The notes under the pieces are model-generated. The model was given only the letters and a program-made list of their open reading frames with translations, did no database searches and had not been told where the DNA came from. 47,144 nucleotides of DNA from a virus: IMG/VR virus record IMGVR_UViG_3300047585_000266, positions 1 through 47,144 of that record. One strand, written 5' to 3'. Both the position numbers and the translations under genes were made by a program. Positions 7,259 through 16,148 of the stretch are shown here, one piece after another; position 1 is the first letter of the stretch, and every line of letters begins with the position of its first letter.

Positions 7259-8731
7259 CTACCTGCCCCCAAACGGATCGTATTCCGAAAGCTGCTTCTG
7301 CACCTTGGCATTGAGTTCGGCGAACGGATCATATTCGGCGATTCGCTGCAATGGCGGCGCTGTCGTTCTGGCCTTCTTGACCACAGGCTCGGCGAAGGTC
7401 AAGGCGCCGGCGTCTCCCCAGTCCGGAGAGCGGCCGAGCTTCTTCTTGACGATGTCCTTGGGCTCCAGCAGCAACCGATCGCCCTTGTGGCAATAGGTGG
7501 TCTCCGTCAGATCGCCGACCAGTTCGGGAACATCAGGCAGCGCGCCGCCGCGTTTGATCCATTGCACGAAGTCGAAATACATCTCGGTGCGTTTGTTGTA
7601 ATATAAATCGGCGTTGTGGGCGGCGTTGGCGAAGTTGACCGGGATCGGGGCGCGGTTCAAAACACGAAGCTGGTCGATCCACGACGAACCGAAGCCGCCG
7701 GTGTTGTCGACAAAGGCCGCGTCGACCTCCCAATCCTGCCATTTGCGGTTGACAATGCCGGCGCCCTGAAGGCCGTCGATGTTGCGAAACACCCCAGGCT
7801 TGAACATCTGCAGGCCCTGGCGCGGGAAGATCACGCTGGCGTCATCGCCTTCGCGGGCGACGTCGACGCCGAGGACTCTTGGGGCGTTCTGGATCTCGTG
7901 CTCGGTGCGGATCCTGGCCATCGCATCGCGCACTTGATCGGGGCCGATCAGCGAATTGAACGCGGAGGGCGGAAAGCGGCCGAAGATCGTAACTAAGATC
8001 CACGGATTGTCGCGGCCGTGTTGTTTGATCTGTTCGCGCGCGAATTCCACAGACACACGCGAGGTGCGCTTGGGATCATCCGGATCGGCGGTGATCTCGA
8101 TCAGGGCCCACAGATCGCGCGCGACCGTGCAGGCCTTGTAAAGCGGTCCCGAAAGCGCTGAAGGATTGCCGGCCTGGACGATATGGGCCTCCAGTGGAGA
8201 ACCCGCGAAGATGGTCTCCACCACGGGCATGATGGCCTCCGGATAGCCGCCGCTTTCGTCCAAAAGCCACATCACGTAATTGGCGTGCAGCCCGCGCAGC
8301 GCGTTGCCGATTTGGTTGGGATCGGCGTCCTTGGGCCAGGTGCGGGCTTCGATGCGCCAGGTCTGGTCGTGTTCGCGGTGATAGAACGCGGTCTTGGTCT
8401 GTTCGAAAATATGCTCGAGGATCGGCGCGCGGCCGCGCCAGCGCGCGAGTTCGGCCCATAAATTGGATTTGAGATTGTCGCCCGAGATCGAGGTCGCGCC
8501 AATCATCGGATGCATCCGCGTCAGCATGAAATTGATGCCGAGCCAGGCCAGCACCGCGGTCTTGCCGGGTCCAGCGCAGGCCTTCATGCAAAGCCGTCGC
8601 GAGGTCGGGAATTTCTCCAGCGCTTCTTCCTGCCAGGGGTCCGGGTCGACCTGGAACAGTTCGCGGACCATCTGGGCCGGATGTTCGGTCCAGTCGGCGA
8701 AACGCTCGACCAGATGCGAGGGAAGGTCCAT
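7259..8731 (-). CDS. terL: terminase large subunit (DNA packaging ATPase/nuclease)
   Basis: A 490-aa protein. The start (MDLPSHL) overlaps the small terminase stop as TGATG. Walker A is ACAGPGKT at about residues 51-58, and Walker B with catalytic acid is VMWLLDES near 153-160. The RNase H-like nuclease half begins with GVDVAREGDD near 288-297, and later carries DNTGGFG and SPDWGDA. It cuts concatemeric DNA and pumps it into the procapsid through the portal. Confidence 0.92.
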   Translation of the reverse strand: MDLPSHLVERFADWTEHPAQMVRELFQVDPDPWQEEALEKFPTSRRLCMKACAGPGKTAVLAWLGINFMLTRMHPMIGATSISGDNLKSNLWAELARWRGRAPILEHIFEQTKTAFYHREHDQTWRIEARTWPKDADPNQIGNALRGLHANYVMWLLDESGGYPEAIMPVVETIFAGSPLEAHIVQAGNPSALSGPLYKACTVARDLWALIEITADPDDPKRTSRVSVEFAREQIKQHGRDNPWILVTIFGRFPPSAFNSLIGPDQVRDAMARIRTEHEIQNAPRVLGVDVAREGDDASVIFPRQGLQMFKPGVFRNIDGLQGAGIVNRKWQDWEVDAAFVDNTGGFGSSWIDQLRVLNRAPIPVNFANAAHNADLYYNKRTEMYFDFVQWIKRGGALPDVPELVGDLTETTYCHKGDRLLLEPKDIVKKKLGRSPDWGDAGALTFAEPVVKKARTTAPPLQRIAEYDPFAELNAKVQKQLSEYDPFGGR

Positions 8732-9399
8732 CAGGCCGCGGAGGCTTGCGGCGCTTTCTCGGCGCGGCGCTCGGCCACCAGCGCGAGCGACGCCGCCACC
8801 AACTGCTCGAGCGGAAGATCCTGGCCGTCTTTGGTGGTGGCGGCGATCTTCTTCGGGGCTTCCCATCCGGCAATGCGCGCCATCAAGGCAACGGGGCCGA
8901 CGAGGTCGACCTTGGCTGGGCCTTTCAGCTTGATCTTGCGGGTGCGGCGCAGGGTTTCCGGCTCGCCTTCCTCGCCACTAATGGTTACCTCTTCATCCTC
9001 GATGCCGATCTCCGTGAGAAGGCGCAGTTTCTCAGGTGGCACCTCGGACAGATCGAAAAACCGCGAACCGTCATGGGCCGGCGGAGACAGGAAATCGTCG
9101 AGATTAAAACCCTCGATGTCGTCGGTGAGGCGCTTGAGCTTGAGCAATGCCCAGCCGGAATCGATCGCCGCCAGGGTCGCGGAATGCCCGGCCAGTTCGG
9201 TCAGGCGCGATTTGACCTCGGGCCGCGCGCAAAGCCTTCGCGTATTGGGTTTAAGCGCCTCGTCGTCGGGGTTTTCGCCGGTGTACATGGTTTCGCGGTA
9301 GGCGGAGAGTCTTGCTTTGGATTGCTTTTCGCCGGCCCACAGCCGCTTGTGCAGCGCCTGGGCGAAGCGTTCGTGCAGGAAGTTTTCAAGTACCGCCAT
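8731..9399 (-). CDS. terS: terminase small subunit (probable)
   Basis: A 222-aa protein encoded immediately before and coupled to the large terminase. The N-terminal part (residues 1-70) is helical and basic, the middle acidic, and the end Ala/Glu-rich. This fits small terminases that recognise the packaging site. Sequence similarity is not diagnostic, so the call rests mostly on position. The start is taken at ATG 9399; a TTG 12 bases upstream is possible. Confidence 0.6.
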   Translation of the reverse strand: MAVLENFLHERFAQALHKRLWAGEKQSKARLSAYRETMYTGENPDDEALKPNTRRLCARPEVKSRLTELAGHSATLAAIDSGWALLKLKRLTDDIEGFNLDDFLSPPAHDGSRFFDLSEVPPEKLRLLTEIGIEDEEVTISGEEGEPETLRRTRKIKLKGPAKVDLVGPVALMARIAGWEAPKKIAATTKDGQDLPLEQLVAASLALVAERRAEKAPQASAA

Positions 9400-9456
9400 T
9401 GCGATCAGCAACTCTTGGGAATCGATTCGGTTTGATTCCGGTTGGTAAGCTTTCGG

Positions 9457-9484
9457 AAAAAAGACCCCGGCATTGCTGTCGGGG
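9457..9484 (-). terminator. intrinsic terminator of the leftward early operon
   Basis: For leftward transcription, a 7-bp stem (CCCCGGC on the plus strand, 9465-9471, with 9478-9484, one G-U pair) is followed by TCTTTTTT. It lies between the replication-type gene and the terminase genes. It separates early and late leftward units, so a late promoter is expected between 9400 and 9456. Confidence 0.7.
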
Positions 9485-9549
9485 CCTCAAGTCTGGTGGT
9501 CTAAGAAAGCTCGACAGCGGTCAAACTACGCTGAGTCGGGGGGCAAAGG

Positions 9550-10785
9550 TCAAGCCTCGTTGGCGAGTTGTTCGCAATCCGCTTCCGCGGGGTCGCTCAT
9601 CGGGTCGTTCATGGGATCGTTCATGGGATCGTTCATGGGATCGTTTTGCGGTTCATCGTCGAGGTAGATCGTGCCGTCGATATTGGGCGGCCATCGGCAC
9701 GGCACCCGCAGGTAATCCTCGCCGTGACGGGGCGCTAGCGGCACGCCGAGCCATTTGACAAAACGCTGGCGCCAGGCGGCGGCTTCCGCCGAGCCCATCG
9801 GCGCGCGAGGCCAGCGCAAATCCGACTGGCCTTCGAAGGCGCGCATCGCCAACAGGTCCTCGCGCAATTCACCCATGCCTTCCCGCAGCAGGTGGCGATA
9901 ACCGGGCACGCCTTCGGCATTTTTGCGAACCATCGGGGAGGGTATCCGCGCCATCAGCCGCAGTAGCCGCAGTGCGAAGAATTCCGGCGAGCCTTCGGCG
10001 ATCCACACCTCGGCGGGTGGGGCACTGAGTTTGCCGCGGGCAAAATTCTCGAACAGCCGCTTTCTCAACCACAGATGGGCGTTCTTAGGCGCGCGGTCGC
10101 GAAGCTTGTGCAGTTCGGCGCTCAATGCTGGTAGCACGCTGGTGGCCCATTCGGCCTCGTCGAAGCTCAAGGCGTCGAGTTCCTCCCGGGCCAGGTTCTG
10201 GTCCATCGCCGCGATCCCTGGATAGCCGCTTTTGAACCTGACCCACAGCGCTTCGCGTTTGCCTTCCTGTTCCAGCTCAAGTTTTGAGCGAGAACCCCCT
10301 GGAAGGGGGTAGGGGGAAGATTCTTTGGATAGACTAGGAGGATCTATATGAAAGTCCCGCGACTGGGACTTTGGTCCCTCTGGGCTGGGACTTTGGTCCC
10401 CCTCGACCAAAGTCCCAGGCTGAGACTCTGGTATCTCGTTCATTTCTTCGTCTTGTGGATCGGTATCATCGTCCGTACTATTAGAGGTATCCTCGGTTTT
10501 CTTGCGGCGCCGGATCGGAAGGTCAATTTCGCAGCCGAAATTGAGCTGGATTTCGTAGCGGACCTCGCCCTTCTCGGTATAGAATTTCCGGCGTTCCAAT
10601 AGCGCGAACTGTTCGAATTCGCCCAGAATCCGGAACACGGTCGAGCGCGGCAGCCGCGCGTGCCGTTCCATATAGGGTGGGTTGCAGAACCTGGTGAGAC
10701 CGTCCGGATCGGCGGAATCCGCGATCACGTACAGCAATATCTGCTGCTGCGGCGTCGGCAGTTTCTGCTTGAGCGCCCAGTTCAT
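9550..10785 (-). CDS. helix-turn-helix replication-type protein
   Basis: A 411-aa protein. The N-terminal 90 residues form a winged helix-turn-helix (PTPQQQILLYVIAD, then LPRSTVFRILGEFEQ) typical of phage replication initiator or primosome-loader proteins. The middle is an acidic low-complexity linker, and the C-terminal half is helical. The C-terminus carries four NDPM-type repeats. The start at ATG 10785 overlaps the preceding small gene by ATGA. It may recruit host DnaB/DnaC-type factors, since no polymerase or helicase gene is seen. The function is inferred. Confidence 0.6.
   Translation of the reverse strand: MNWALKQKLPTPQQQILLYVIADSADPDGLTRFCNPPYMERHARLPRSTVFRILGEFEQFALLERRKFYTEKGEVRYEIQLNFGCEIDLPIRRRKKTEDTSNSTDDDTDPQDEEMNEIPESQPGTLVEGDQSPSPEGPKSQSRDFHIDPPSLSKESSPYPLPGGSRSKLELEQEGKREALWVRFKSGYPGIAAMDQNLAREELDALSFDEAEWATSVLPALSAELHKLRDRAPKNAHLWLRKRLFENFARGKLSAPPAEVWIAEGSPEFFALRLLRLMARIPSPMVRKNAEGVPGYRHLLREGMGELREDLLAMRAFEGQSDLRWPRAPMGSAEAAAWRQRFVKWLGVPLAPRHGEDYLRVPCRWPPNIDGTIYLDDEPQNDPMNDPMNDPMNDPMSDPAEADCEQLANEA
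9601..9648. repeat. 12-bp tandem repeat in the replication-type gene (iteron-like)
   Basis: Four consecutive 12-bp units of the form GGGATCGTTCAT (plus strand). Two are perfect; the first and last are variants. They encode NDPM repeats. In lambda the origin iterons lie inside the initiator gene O, so these could be initiator binding sites. They could equally be plain coding repeats. Confidence 0.5.
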
Positions 10786-10910
10786 GGCAACGACGGACAA
10801 AATTCACCTGTCAAAATGGGGCATTGACCCCGTTCATGTCTGGACAAACGCGGAACTCTACAGGAACAAAGAAGGGTTTCAGGTTGCAAACAGCGGCGCG
10901 GCGCCGTCAT
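10782..10910 (-). CDS. Cys-rich 42-aa protein
   Basis: This small gene is linked by ATGA overlaps at both ends, to the zinc-ribbon gene upstream and the replication-type gene downstream, which is the main evidence that it is real. It has five cysteines spread through a basic sequence, suggesting a small zinc-binding fold. No family recognised. Confidence 0.5.
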   Translation of the reverse strand: MTAPRRCLQPETLLCSCRVPRLSRHERGQCPILTGEFCPSLP

Positions 10911-11095
10911 CCGGGGTTCGGGGTTCGCTCGCACGGCGGAACCCTGTTGACCGAAACCTTCTCCAGGTCCCGCCAATATTCCTTCCAGTGGCTGTGATGC
11001 TCATGGCGGGAGGCTTCGACCATGCCGCAGTTCTGGCAGACCCGCTCGGTCTTGTGGATCGTGACCACGGTCTTTGGGCCCCAGCGATGGTTCAT
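10907..11095 (-). CDS. small zinc-ribbon-type protein
   Basis: A 62-aa protein with CQNCG near residues 20-24 and a His-rich EHHSH segment after it. It is coupled by ATGA overlap to the SANT-like gene upstream. It may bind nucleic acid through a zinc site. Function unknown. Confidence 0.55.
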   Translation of the reverse strand: MNHRWGPKTVVTIHKTERVCQNCGMVEASRHEHHSHWKEYWRDLEKVSVNRVPPCERTPNPG

Positions 11096-11631
11096 CGGAA
11101 CGGCCGGTTTGGCAGCGTGATGGTGGGACGATACCTCAATTGGCGACCGTCAGCCTCGACGACATCCTGCGTGCCGGCGAGTTTGGTATCCAGCGCACTG
11201 CGGCCGATCGGCGGCTCGCCGAGCTGCTCGCCGTAGGGCGTGCGGTAGGCCAGCGGGCGCAGTTTTCTCTGATGCTGGATCTGCAAGGCTGTCAGCCGCG
11301 GCAGGTTTTCCCGGGACGCGCGCTTGGTCAGGTGACAAAACCGAATCCGGCAGGCAAAGCCGCTGCGGCCGGGCAATGTGTGATCCGTGAGATCCTTGCC
11401 GCGGGCGTGAGACCTGATGACGGCGTCTTCCTCCGCGCTCCATTTCTGGTTCCTGGGCCGCGGTCTTTGACCGGTCAGGCGGTAATATTTCTTTTGTGCG
11501 GCAACTCCAGACACCCCGAAATTGCGGCCGCATTCATTGAAGCTTTTGCATTCGACCTCGCGCAGATGAATCAGCCTTGCGCAGGCTTCCGGATGCCAGA
11601 TTTCCACAATCTTTCGCTCGCGGGGGCTCAT
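11092..11631 (-). CDS. SANT/Myb-like helix-turn-helix DNA-binding protein
   Basis: A 179-aa basic protein with two helix-turn-helix-like segments. The first (about residues 20-52) contains FNECGRNFGVSGVAAQKKY. The second (about 63-97) contains KWSAEEDAVIRSHARG and resembles a SANT/GcrA-type recognition fold. It is probably a phage transcription regulator. It sits between the methyltransferase and zinc-ribbon genes, with ATGA overlaps on both sides. Confidence 0.6.
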   Translation of the reverse strand: MSPRERKIVEIWHPEACARLIHLREVECKSFNECGRNFGVSGVAAQKKYYRLTGQRPRPRNQKWSAEEDAVIRSHARGKDLTDHTLPGRSGFACRIRFCHLTKRASRENLPRLTALQIQHQRKLRPLAYRTPYGEQLGEPPIGRSALDTKLAGTQDVVEADGRQLRYRPTITLPNRPFR

Positions 11632-12983
11632 CGCGCCCCTCCGATCGAGGGCCGCTTGACCAGCAGCAGGTCGTCGTCGGAGAGTGGCAACGAGCCGCGG
11701 TGCAATCCAGCCTTACGGACAGGATCAGCCTCAGCATGCTGAGAGCCTGTTAAACCCAGCGGCTCGTCACCTGTCGTCTCTCCGACTGTCACCGCGCGTG
11801 AGCCCATCTCTGCGGTTGGAGGGAGGCCGCTCACTGGCCCTTCGGACGCCATCGCTGGCGAATTGCTCTCATTCCCCCACACTTCCCAATTCGGCGGCAG
11901 CGGGTCGGACTCATCGTGCCGGGCGAACAACTCCAGCACCGGCAGGCCCTCCGTCATCCGCGCGATCATCTGGCGGTAGAATGGCGGTTTCTTGGAATGT
12001 CCTAACGGTCTCGACCGCTCGCGATGATTGCTGCCGAAGATGTTTTCGGATTTCGGCCGCGGCAGCCCGTCGCCTTTCTTGTAGAGCACGAGGATCTCGT
12101 CCTGGTCGCGCGCCAGCAGGAACGTCCCATGCTCGTCGGGATGATCCTCGTCGGTCTTGGTCCACACAAAACAGGTGGAATAATCGCTCATCCCGAGCGC
12201 CCGCGCGATCGCCCAGATCAGGGGCTGCTTGATCGTGATCTCGTGAATGGAACCGTCATCGATCGCAATCTGGTATTTGACCGGATGCAGCGCCAGCATG
12301 TGGGCGCGCGGAATCCAGATGAAGGCCCAGGCATTGGGCTGCAGGCGCGGGGCGACCTTGCCCATGATGCCGATGATGTCAGCCCATTTCTCGGTCCGGT
12401 AATGGTTCTCATAGGCGCGGTCGCCTACGCCCGCTTTGCGGGAATAGGCCGGGTCGAGATAGACGCAGGGGAAGGTGCGATCGCCCGTCAGTTCGTGGCT
12501 GGTGTCGGAGAGCGCCTGGGCCAGCGTGCGGCGATGCTCGCGGCGGTTGATCGCGCGATCCTGTTCCAGAACCTCGAACGAATGCTTTTCGGGATGTTCC
12601 TCCGCATAGGCCCGGCAGCGCGCGACCAGGCGCTCGAAACTGTCTTTCGGGATCGCGGCGATCTTTTGCTCTTCGCTGGATTCGTCCCGGGTCAGTCCCA
12701 GGTCTTCCAGCGTCATCATGTCGTTCGGCTGCGACATGATCTTCTTGTTGCGGCCGACGGCCAGTTGCCCGTCCGCCTTCATCCGGGTTAGAATCTCGCC
12801 GCGGCGCTGTTTGGCGCGCACCCGGATCTCGATGGCGTCGATCTCGATCTGGCGGTTCTTGATGCGGCGGCCGTATTCACGCACGGCTGCGGCCTTGTCG
12901 ATCCAATCCGTGACCTCGTCGACGGTCTTGGCCTCGGCGATGGCGCGGCAGGCCGCATCGTATTTGAGCACAGCACCCGTCAA
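11628..12983 (-). CDS. MT-A70 family N6-adenine DNA methyltransferase
   Basis: A 451-aa protein. Residues 1-160 are a helical, charged region containing RRGEILTRMKADG, as in many phage MT-A70 proteins. The catalytic motif is YLDPAY (175-180), a variant of DPPY/DPPW. The C-terminal part of the fold is marked by LELFARHDESD (350-360) and WEVWGNE (366-372). About 80 residues of low-complexity tail follow. It likely methylates adenine in phage DNA and may protect it from host restriction or time gene expression. No cognate nuclease is adjacent. Confidence 0.85.
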   Translation of the reverse strand: MTGAVLKYDAACRAIAEAKTVDEVTDWIDKAAAVREYGRRIKNRQIEIDAIEIRVRAKQRRGEILTRMKADGQLAVGRNKKIMSQPNDMMTLEDLGLTRDESSEEQKIAAIPKDSFERLVARCRAYAEEHPEKHSFEVLEQDRAINRREHRRTLAQALSDTSHELTGDRTFPCVYLDPAYSRKAGVGDRAYENHYRTEKWADIIGIMGKVAPRLQPNAWAFIWIPRAHMLALHPVKYQIAIDDGSIHEITIKQPLIWAIARALGMSDYSTCFVWTKTDEDHPDEHGTFLLARDQDEILVLYKKGDGLPRPKSENIFGSNHRERSRPLGHSKKPPFYRQMIARMTEGLPVLELFARHDESDPLPPNWEVWGNESNSPAMASEGPVSGLPPTAEMGSRAVTVGETTGDEPLGLTGSQHAEADPVRKAGLHRGSLPLSDDDLLLVKRPSIGGAR

Positions 12984-13174
12984 AACAACTCAACTTTCAC
13001 CGGATTGCCGCAGGTGTCGCAGCCGTGGACCCAATCCGAACCTATTTTCCGGGCCTGCCAGCCTTCCCGCTTCATCATGGTCTGGGCCACGCCAAAATCA
13101 GCCTGATCGGTCTCCAATACCTTGCCGCAGACGTCGCATTCGAACACGAAATCGCCTTTCTGCTTGTCCATCAT
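12980..13174 (-). CDS. zinc-ribbon protein, 64 aa
   Basis: Two CxxC pairs, CDVCG near residue 13 and CDTCG near residue 52, make a classical zinc ribbon. It is coupled by ATGA overlaps to the genes on both sides. Small zinc ribbons of this kind are common in phage early regions and often bind nucleic acid; no specific role can be given. Confidence 0.6.
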   Translation of the reverse strand: MMDKQKGDFVFECDVCGKVLETDQADFGVAQTMMKREGWQARKIGSDWVHGCDTCGNPVKVELF

Positions 13175-13413
13175 GCGCTGACACCCTCGTTATTGCGCCG
13201 CCGTGCCTTGGCGGAGGCCCTGTTCAATTTAGGCAGATGGCCTTCCAGTTTCGCCTTGGCCCAGATCTCGTTGATATCGCTGGCGTGTAGTTTCCTGGCT
13301 CCGGTCGAGAACGCGGTTGCGATATGGGCGGCGGAGCCGGTTCCCCACCACGCGCCGATGATGGCGAGTTCGAGGGATCGCTTGCCTTGCGGGGTGTCGG
13401 GAGCGAAGATCAT
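13171..13413 (-). CDS. hypothetical basic 80-aa protein
   Basis: A small protein with a hydrophobic centre (IIGAWWGTGSAAHIA) and a basic C-terminus (KARRRNNEG). It is coupled by ATGA to the zinc-ribbon gene. No recognised domain; the basic tail might contact nucleic acid. Confidence 0.5.
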   Translation of the reverse strand: MIFAPDTPQGKRSLELAIIGAWWGTGSAAHIATAFSTGARKLHASDINEIWAKAKLEGHLPKLNRASAKARRRNNEGVSA

Positions 13414-13418
13414 TTGAG

Positions 13419-13853
13419 CTAGAAATCCCCCTCTGCCACCTGGGCGCAGGGTATCCCCGCCGCGCGCCAGGCCCTCACCACGCGGTTGCGATCATCGAAG
13501 GCCATGATCGGGTCAAAACCGTCGGCGCGGACTTGGGCCAACAGCTTGATTTTAAGGGTGTCGTCGTTCTCGTGGTCGCCCTGCTTGCGCATGTAGAGCG
13601 CGTCGCAAGGGAAACCGTGTCGGTCGAACCAATCGATGGTTTGTTGGCGCACCAGATCCGAGCGGCCGGAAACGTAGACGATGCGGGCGTGCTCGCTCAA
13701 GCCTATGACGACGGCGCGCATGTGTTCGATCGGCGCGTCCTTGCCACATTCCAGGAAATAATCGTCCCAGGCCTTGGGTTCCTTCTGGATATGATGCAGG
13801 CGATGATCGCCATTGGCGACGGTACCATCGATGTCGATCAGGAAGCATTTCAT
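13419..13853 (-). CDS. HAD-family phosphatase, PNKP 3'-phosphatase-like
   Basis: A 144-aa protein. The HAD nucleophile motif DIDGT is at residues 7-11. It is followed by the polynucleotide-kinase-phosphatase signature VSGRSD and a DRHGFPCDALYMRK-type block, and FDDRNRVV near residue 118 supplies the acidic magnesium ligands. This is the phosphatase domain of T4 Pnkp-type enzymes, which removes 3'-phosphates from nucleic-acid ends. The kinase half is absent. It may repair DNA or RNA ends cut by host defence nucleases. The start overlaps the Cro-like gene stop (ATGA). Confidence 0.75.
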   Translation of the reverse strand: MKCFLIDIDGTVANGDHRLHHIQKEPKAWDDYFLECGKDAPIEHMRAVVIGLSEHARIVYVSGRSDLVRQQTIDWFDRHGFPCDALYMRKQGDHENDDTLKIKLLAQVRADGFDPIMAFDDRNRVVRAWRAAGIPCAQVAEGDF

Positions 13854-14086
13854 AAAGTTTCCCCTTGGTTCGGTTGTACCGGATGCAGCGCCAGCAGATG
13901 ATCGCGTATCGCCAGTTCCCGCGCCACCAGCGCCGCCCCGATGCGCGCCAGCGTGTCGGTCCGGCAGGCCTTTCCGGTAAAGATATTATGGATGGTTCCC
14001 TCCGCGCAGCGGGCTTCGGAAGCCAGTTCCCGGCGCTGCAGGCCGATTGCCTCGCATCGTTCCCGAATGGAAATACCCTCGATCAT
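13850..14086 (-). CDS. Cro/XRE-like regulator
   Basis: A 78-aa helix-turn-helix protein: IRERCEAIGLQRRELASEA, then EGTIHNIFTG and LARIGAALV form the five-helix XRE core. It is the first well-supported gene of the leftward early operon and faces the rightward operon, the usual place of a cI/Cro-type switch regulator. The palindrome at 14235-14248 lies about 150 bp upstream and could be its operator. Confidence 0.65.
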   Translation of the reverse strand: MIEGISIRERCEAIGLQRRELASEARCAEGTIHNIFTGKACRTDTLARIGAALVARELAIRDHLLALHPVQPNQGETL

Positions 14087-14289
14087 GGTTGCATCTTTGT
14101 TGTGGGCCCAAGCCGAATCATCACATCCGATGCATAGAAAGCCTCAAGGATTTGACGCTGTAAAGCCATATCTTGGGGGTCGGCGTTAACCTTTCCACCA
14201 TCCCAAGCAGTAAAAACCAACCCCACGAAATAATGTTTCACGTGAAACTTTTGGGGGTCAAACACCAAATAGTTGTAGATTTTTAACAA
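14083..14289 (-). CDS. hypothetical 68-aa protein (start uncertain)
   Basis: The stop overlaps the XRE gene start by ATGA, which argues for translation. However, the only full-length start is a TTG with no visible ribosome binding site. The frame passes through the parS-like palindrome (residues FHVKH). Low confidence; the region could instead be a regulatory leader. Confidence 0.35.
   Translation of the reverse strand: MLKIYNYLVFDPQKFHVKHYFVGLVFTAWDGGKVNADPQDMALQRQILEAFYASDVMIRLGPTTKMQP
14234..14249. promoter_or_regulatory. parS-like palindrome
   Basis: TGTTTCACGTGAAACT agrees with the widely conserved ParB-binding parS sequence TGTTTCACGTGAAACA at 15 of 16 positions, and its inner 14 bases are a perfect palindrome. 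It lies between the divergent early operons. No parA or parB gene is present, so host ParB would be the binder. Alternatively it is an operator for the adjacent XRE regulator. Confidence 0.6.
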
Positions 14290-14333
14290 AAGGGTGTTTA
14301 TCGTAGCGACTCAACCCTGAGGGATGCAACCTT

Positions 14334-14588
14334 ATGCGGATGTACGCGAAAATCAGAGATTTTGACGCAACGGTTCCAGCCGGCATCATCACCACGTGGA
14401 ATATCGATTATGACGCCTGTCGCGCCGTCAACGGCGAGGCTGGCGTCGTCCAATTGCGCGCGTTCAACGATATCGAAGCACAAGGGGAGTTTACGCGCTA
14501 CATGAGAGCTCGCGGTCATAGCGTCAGGTGGGTCAAGGATTTTGAGCAGGCTTGGGCGGAAGCGCAGTGTTTGGCGGAGTGCGATTAA
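14334..14588 (+). CDS. hypothetical 84-aa protein, first gene of rightward early operon
   Basis: Preceded by GAGGG ten bases before the ATG. A mixed alpha/beta small protein (WNIDYDACRAVN, then FTRYMRARGHSVRWV) with no recognised family. The 14250-14333 stretch before it should hold the rightward early promoter, but no clean -35/-10 pair is visible. Confidence 0.55.
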   Translation: MRMYAKIRDFDATVPAGIITTWNIDYDACRAVNGEAGVVQLRAFNDIEAQGEFTRYMRARGHSVRWVKDFEQAWAEAQCLAECD

Positions 14589-14589
14589 C

Positions 14590-15024
14590 ATGGAACTCAC
14601 CTATCCCAAATACCGCCGCGGTCTCTCCAGTTCCAAGCGTGAGGAACTCTATGATCGCTGCCGCGGCAATCAGGAATTCCCGATCTGCAACCTATGCGGC
14701 AGCCCCGTGGATGGCACCCGTGAAGCCTGGGACGAAAGCCATGTCGGGGCGCCGGCCTGCTTCGGCGGCACGGACACCGGCGTGGCGCATCGCTCCTGTA
14801 ACCAGAAGCACAATCACGAGGTTGTCACGCCGATGAATGCCAAGGCCAACCGGGTCCGGCAGAATTTCATCGGGGCCTCGGTCTCCAGCTTTCCGATGCG
14901 GGGCGGCCGCAACGATACGATCAAGCGCACCATGAGCGGCCGCGTGGTGCCGCGACGTCCCAAGCCATCGTTCGAGGACGAACTCGAAGCGGTCGCCATC
15001 GAAATGGCCAAACCATGCGAATAG
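14590..15024 (+). CDS. HNH endonuclease
   Basis: A 144-aa protein. C33-x2-C36 and a second zinc pair around H67-x2-C70 hold the fold; the HNH core is seen in DESHVG (H51) and AHRSCNQKHNH (67-77). HNH proteins of this size are nicking or double-strand endonucleases, either free-standing homing types or packaging helpers. It is not next to terminase, so a free-standing or early host-DNA role is more likely. Start is ATG 14590, immediately after the upstream stop. Confidence 0.8.
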   Translation: MELTYPKYRRGLSSSKREELYDRCRGNQEFPICNLCGSPVDGTREAWDESHVGAPACFGGTDTGVAHRSCNQKHNHEVVTPMNAKANRVRQNFIGASVSSFPMRGGRNDTIKRTMSGRVVPRRPKPSFEDELEAVAIEMAKPCE

Positions 15025-15084
15025 CCGCTACCTTCTGAACCACTTTCCCGCGCCTCGGGGATTTTCAGGGGCAGGAGAAGATGA

Positions 15085-15377
15085 ATGGCTAACCATCCAA
15101 ACAGGTCCAAAGCGGCAGAGCGCGCCGTGCTGGTCACCACTTCGCATCGCGGCGTGTTCTTTGGCTACACGTCAGATACCGACGGCGCGACGATCGCGCT
15201 TCGTGCCGCGCGCAACTGCATCTATTGGCCCTCCGACAACAAAGGCTTCATGGGCCTTGCTGCGATGGGCCCGCTCAAGGGCGCGCGCGTTGGTCCGGCC
15301 GCCGATATCGAATTGCGCGATATCACGTCCGTCGCCGAATGCACCACTGCCGCGGTTGCCGCTTGGGAATCGGCGCC

Positions 15378-15387
<10 letters not shown>
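15085..15387 (+). CDS. DUF6948-like protein
   Basis: A 100-aa protein with the pattern VTTSHRGVFFG, then ARNCIYW and GLAAMGP, ending in AAWESAPW. This resembles the DUF6948 family found in many phages and prophages. It has a good ribosome binding site (GGAGAAG). Function is unknown. Its stop overlaps the ATG of the repeat protein (TAATG). Confidence 0.65.

Positions 15388-16138
<751 letters not shown>

Positions 16139-16148
<10 letters not shown>

Noticed and set aside
9601-9648. CRISPR-like array
   Set aside because: The repeats are only 12 bp, contiguous, without spacers, and lie in frame inside a gene.
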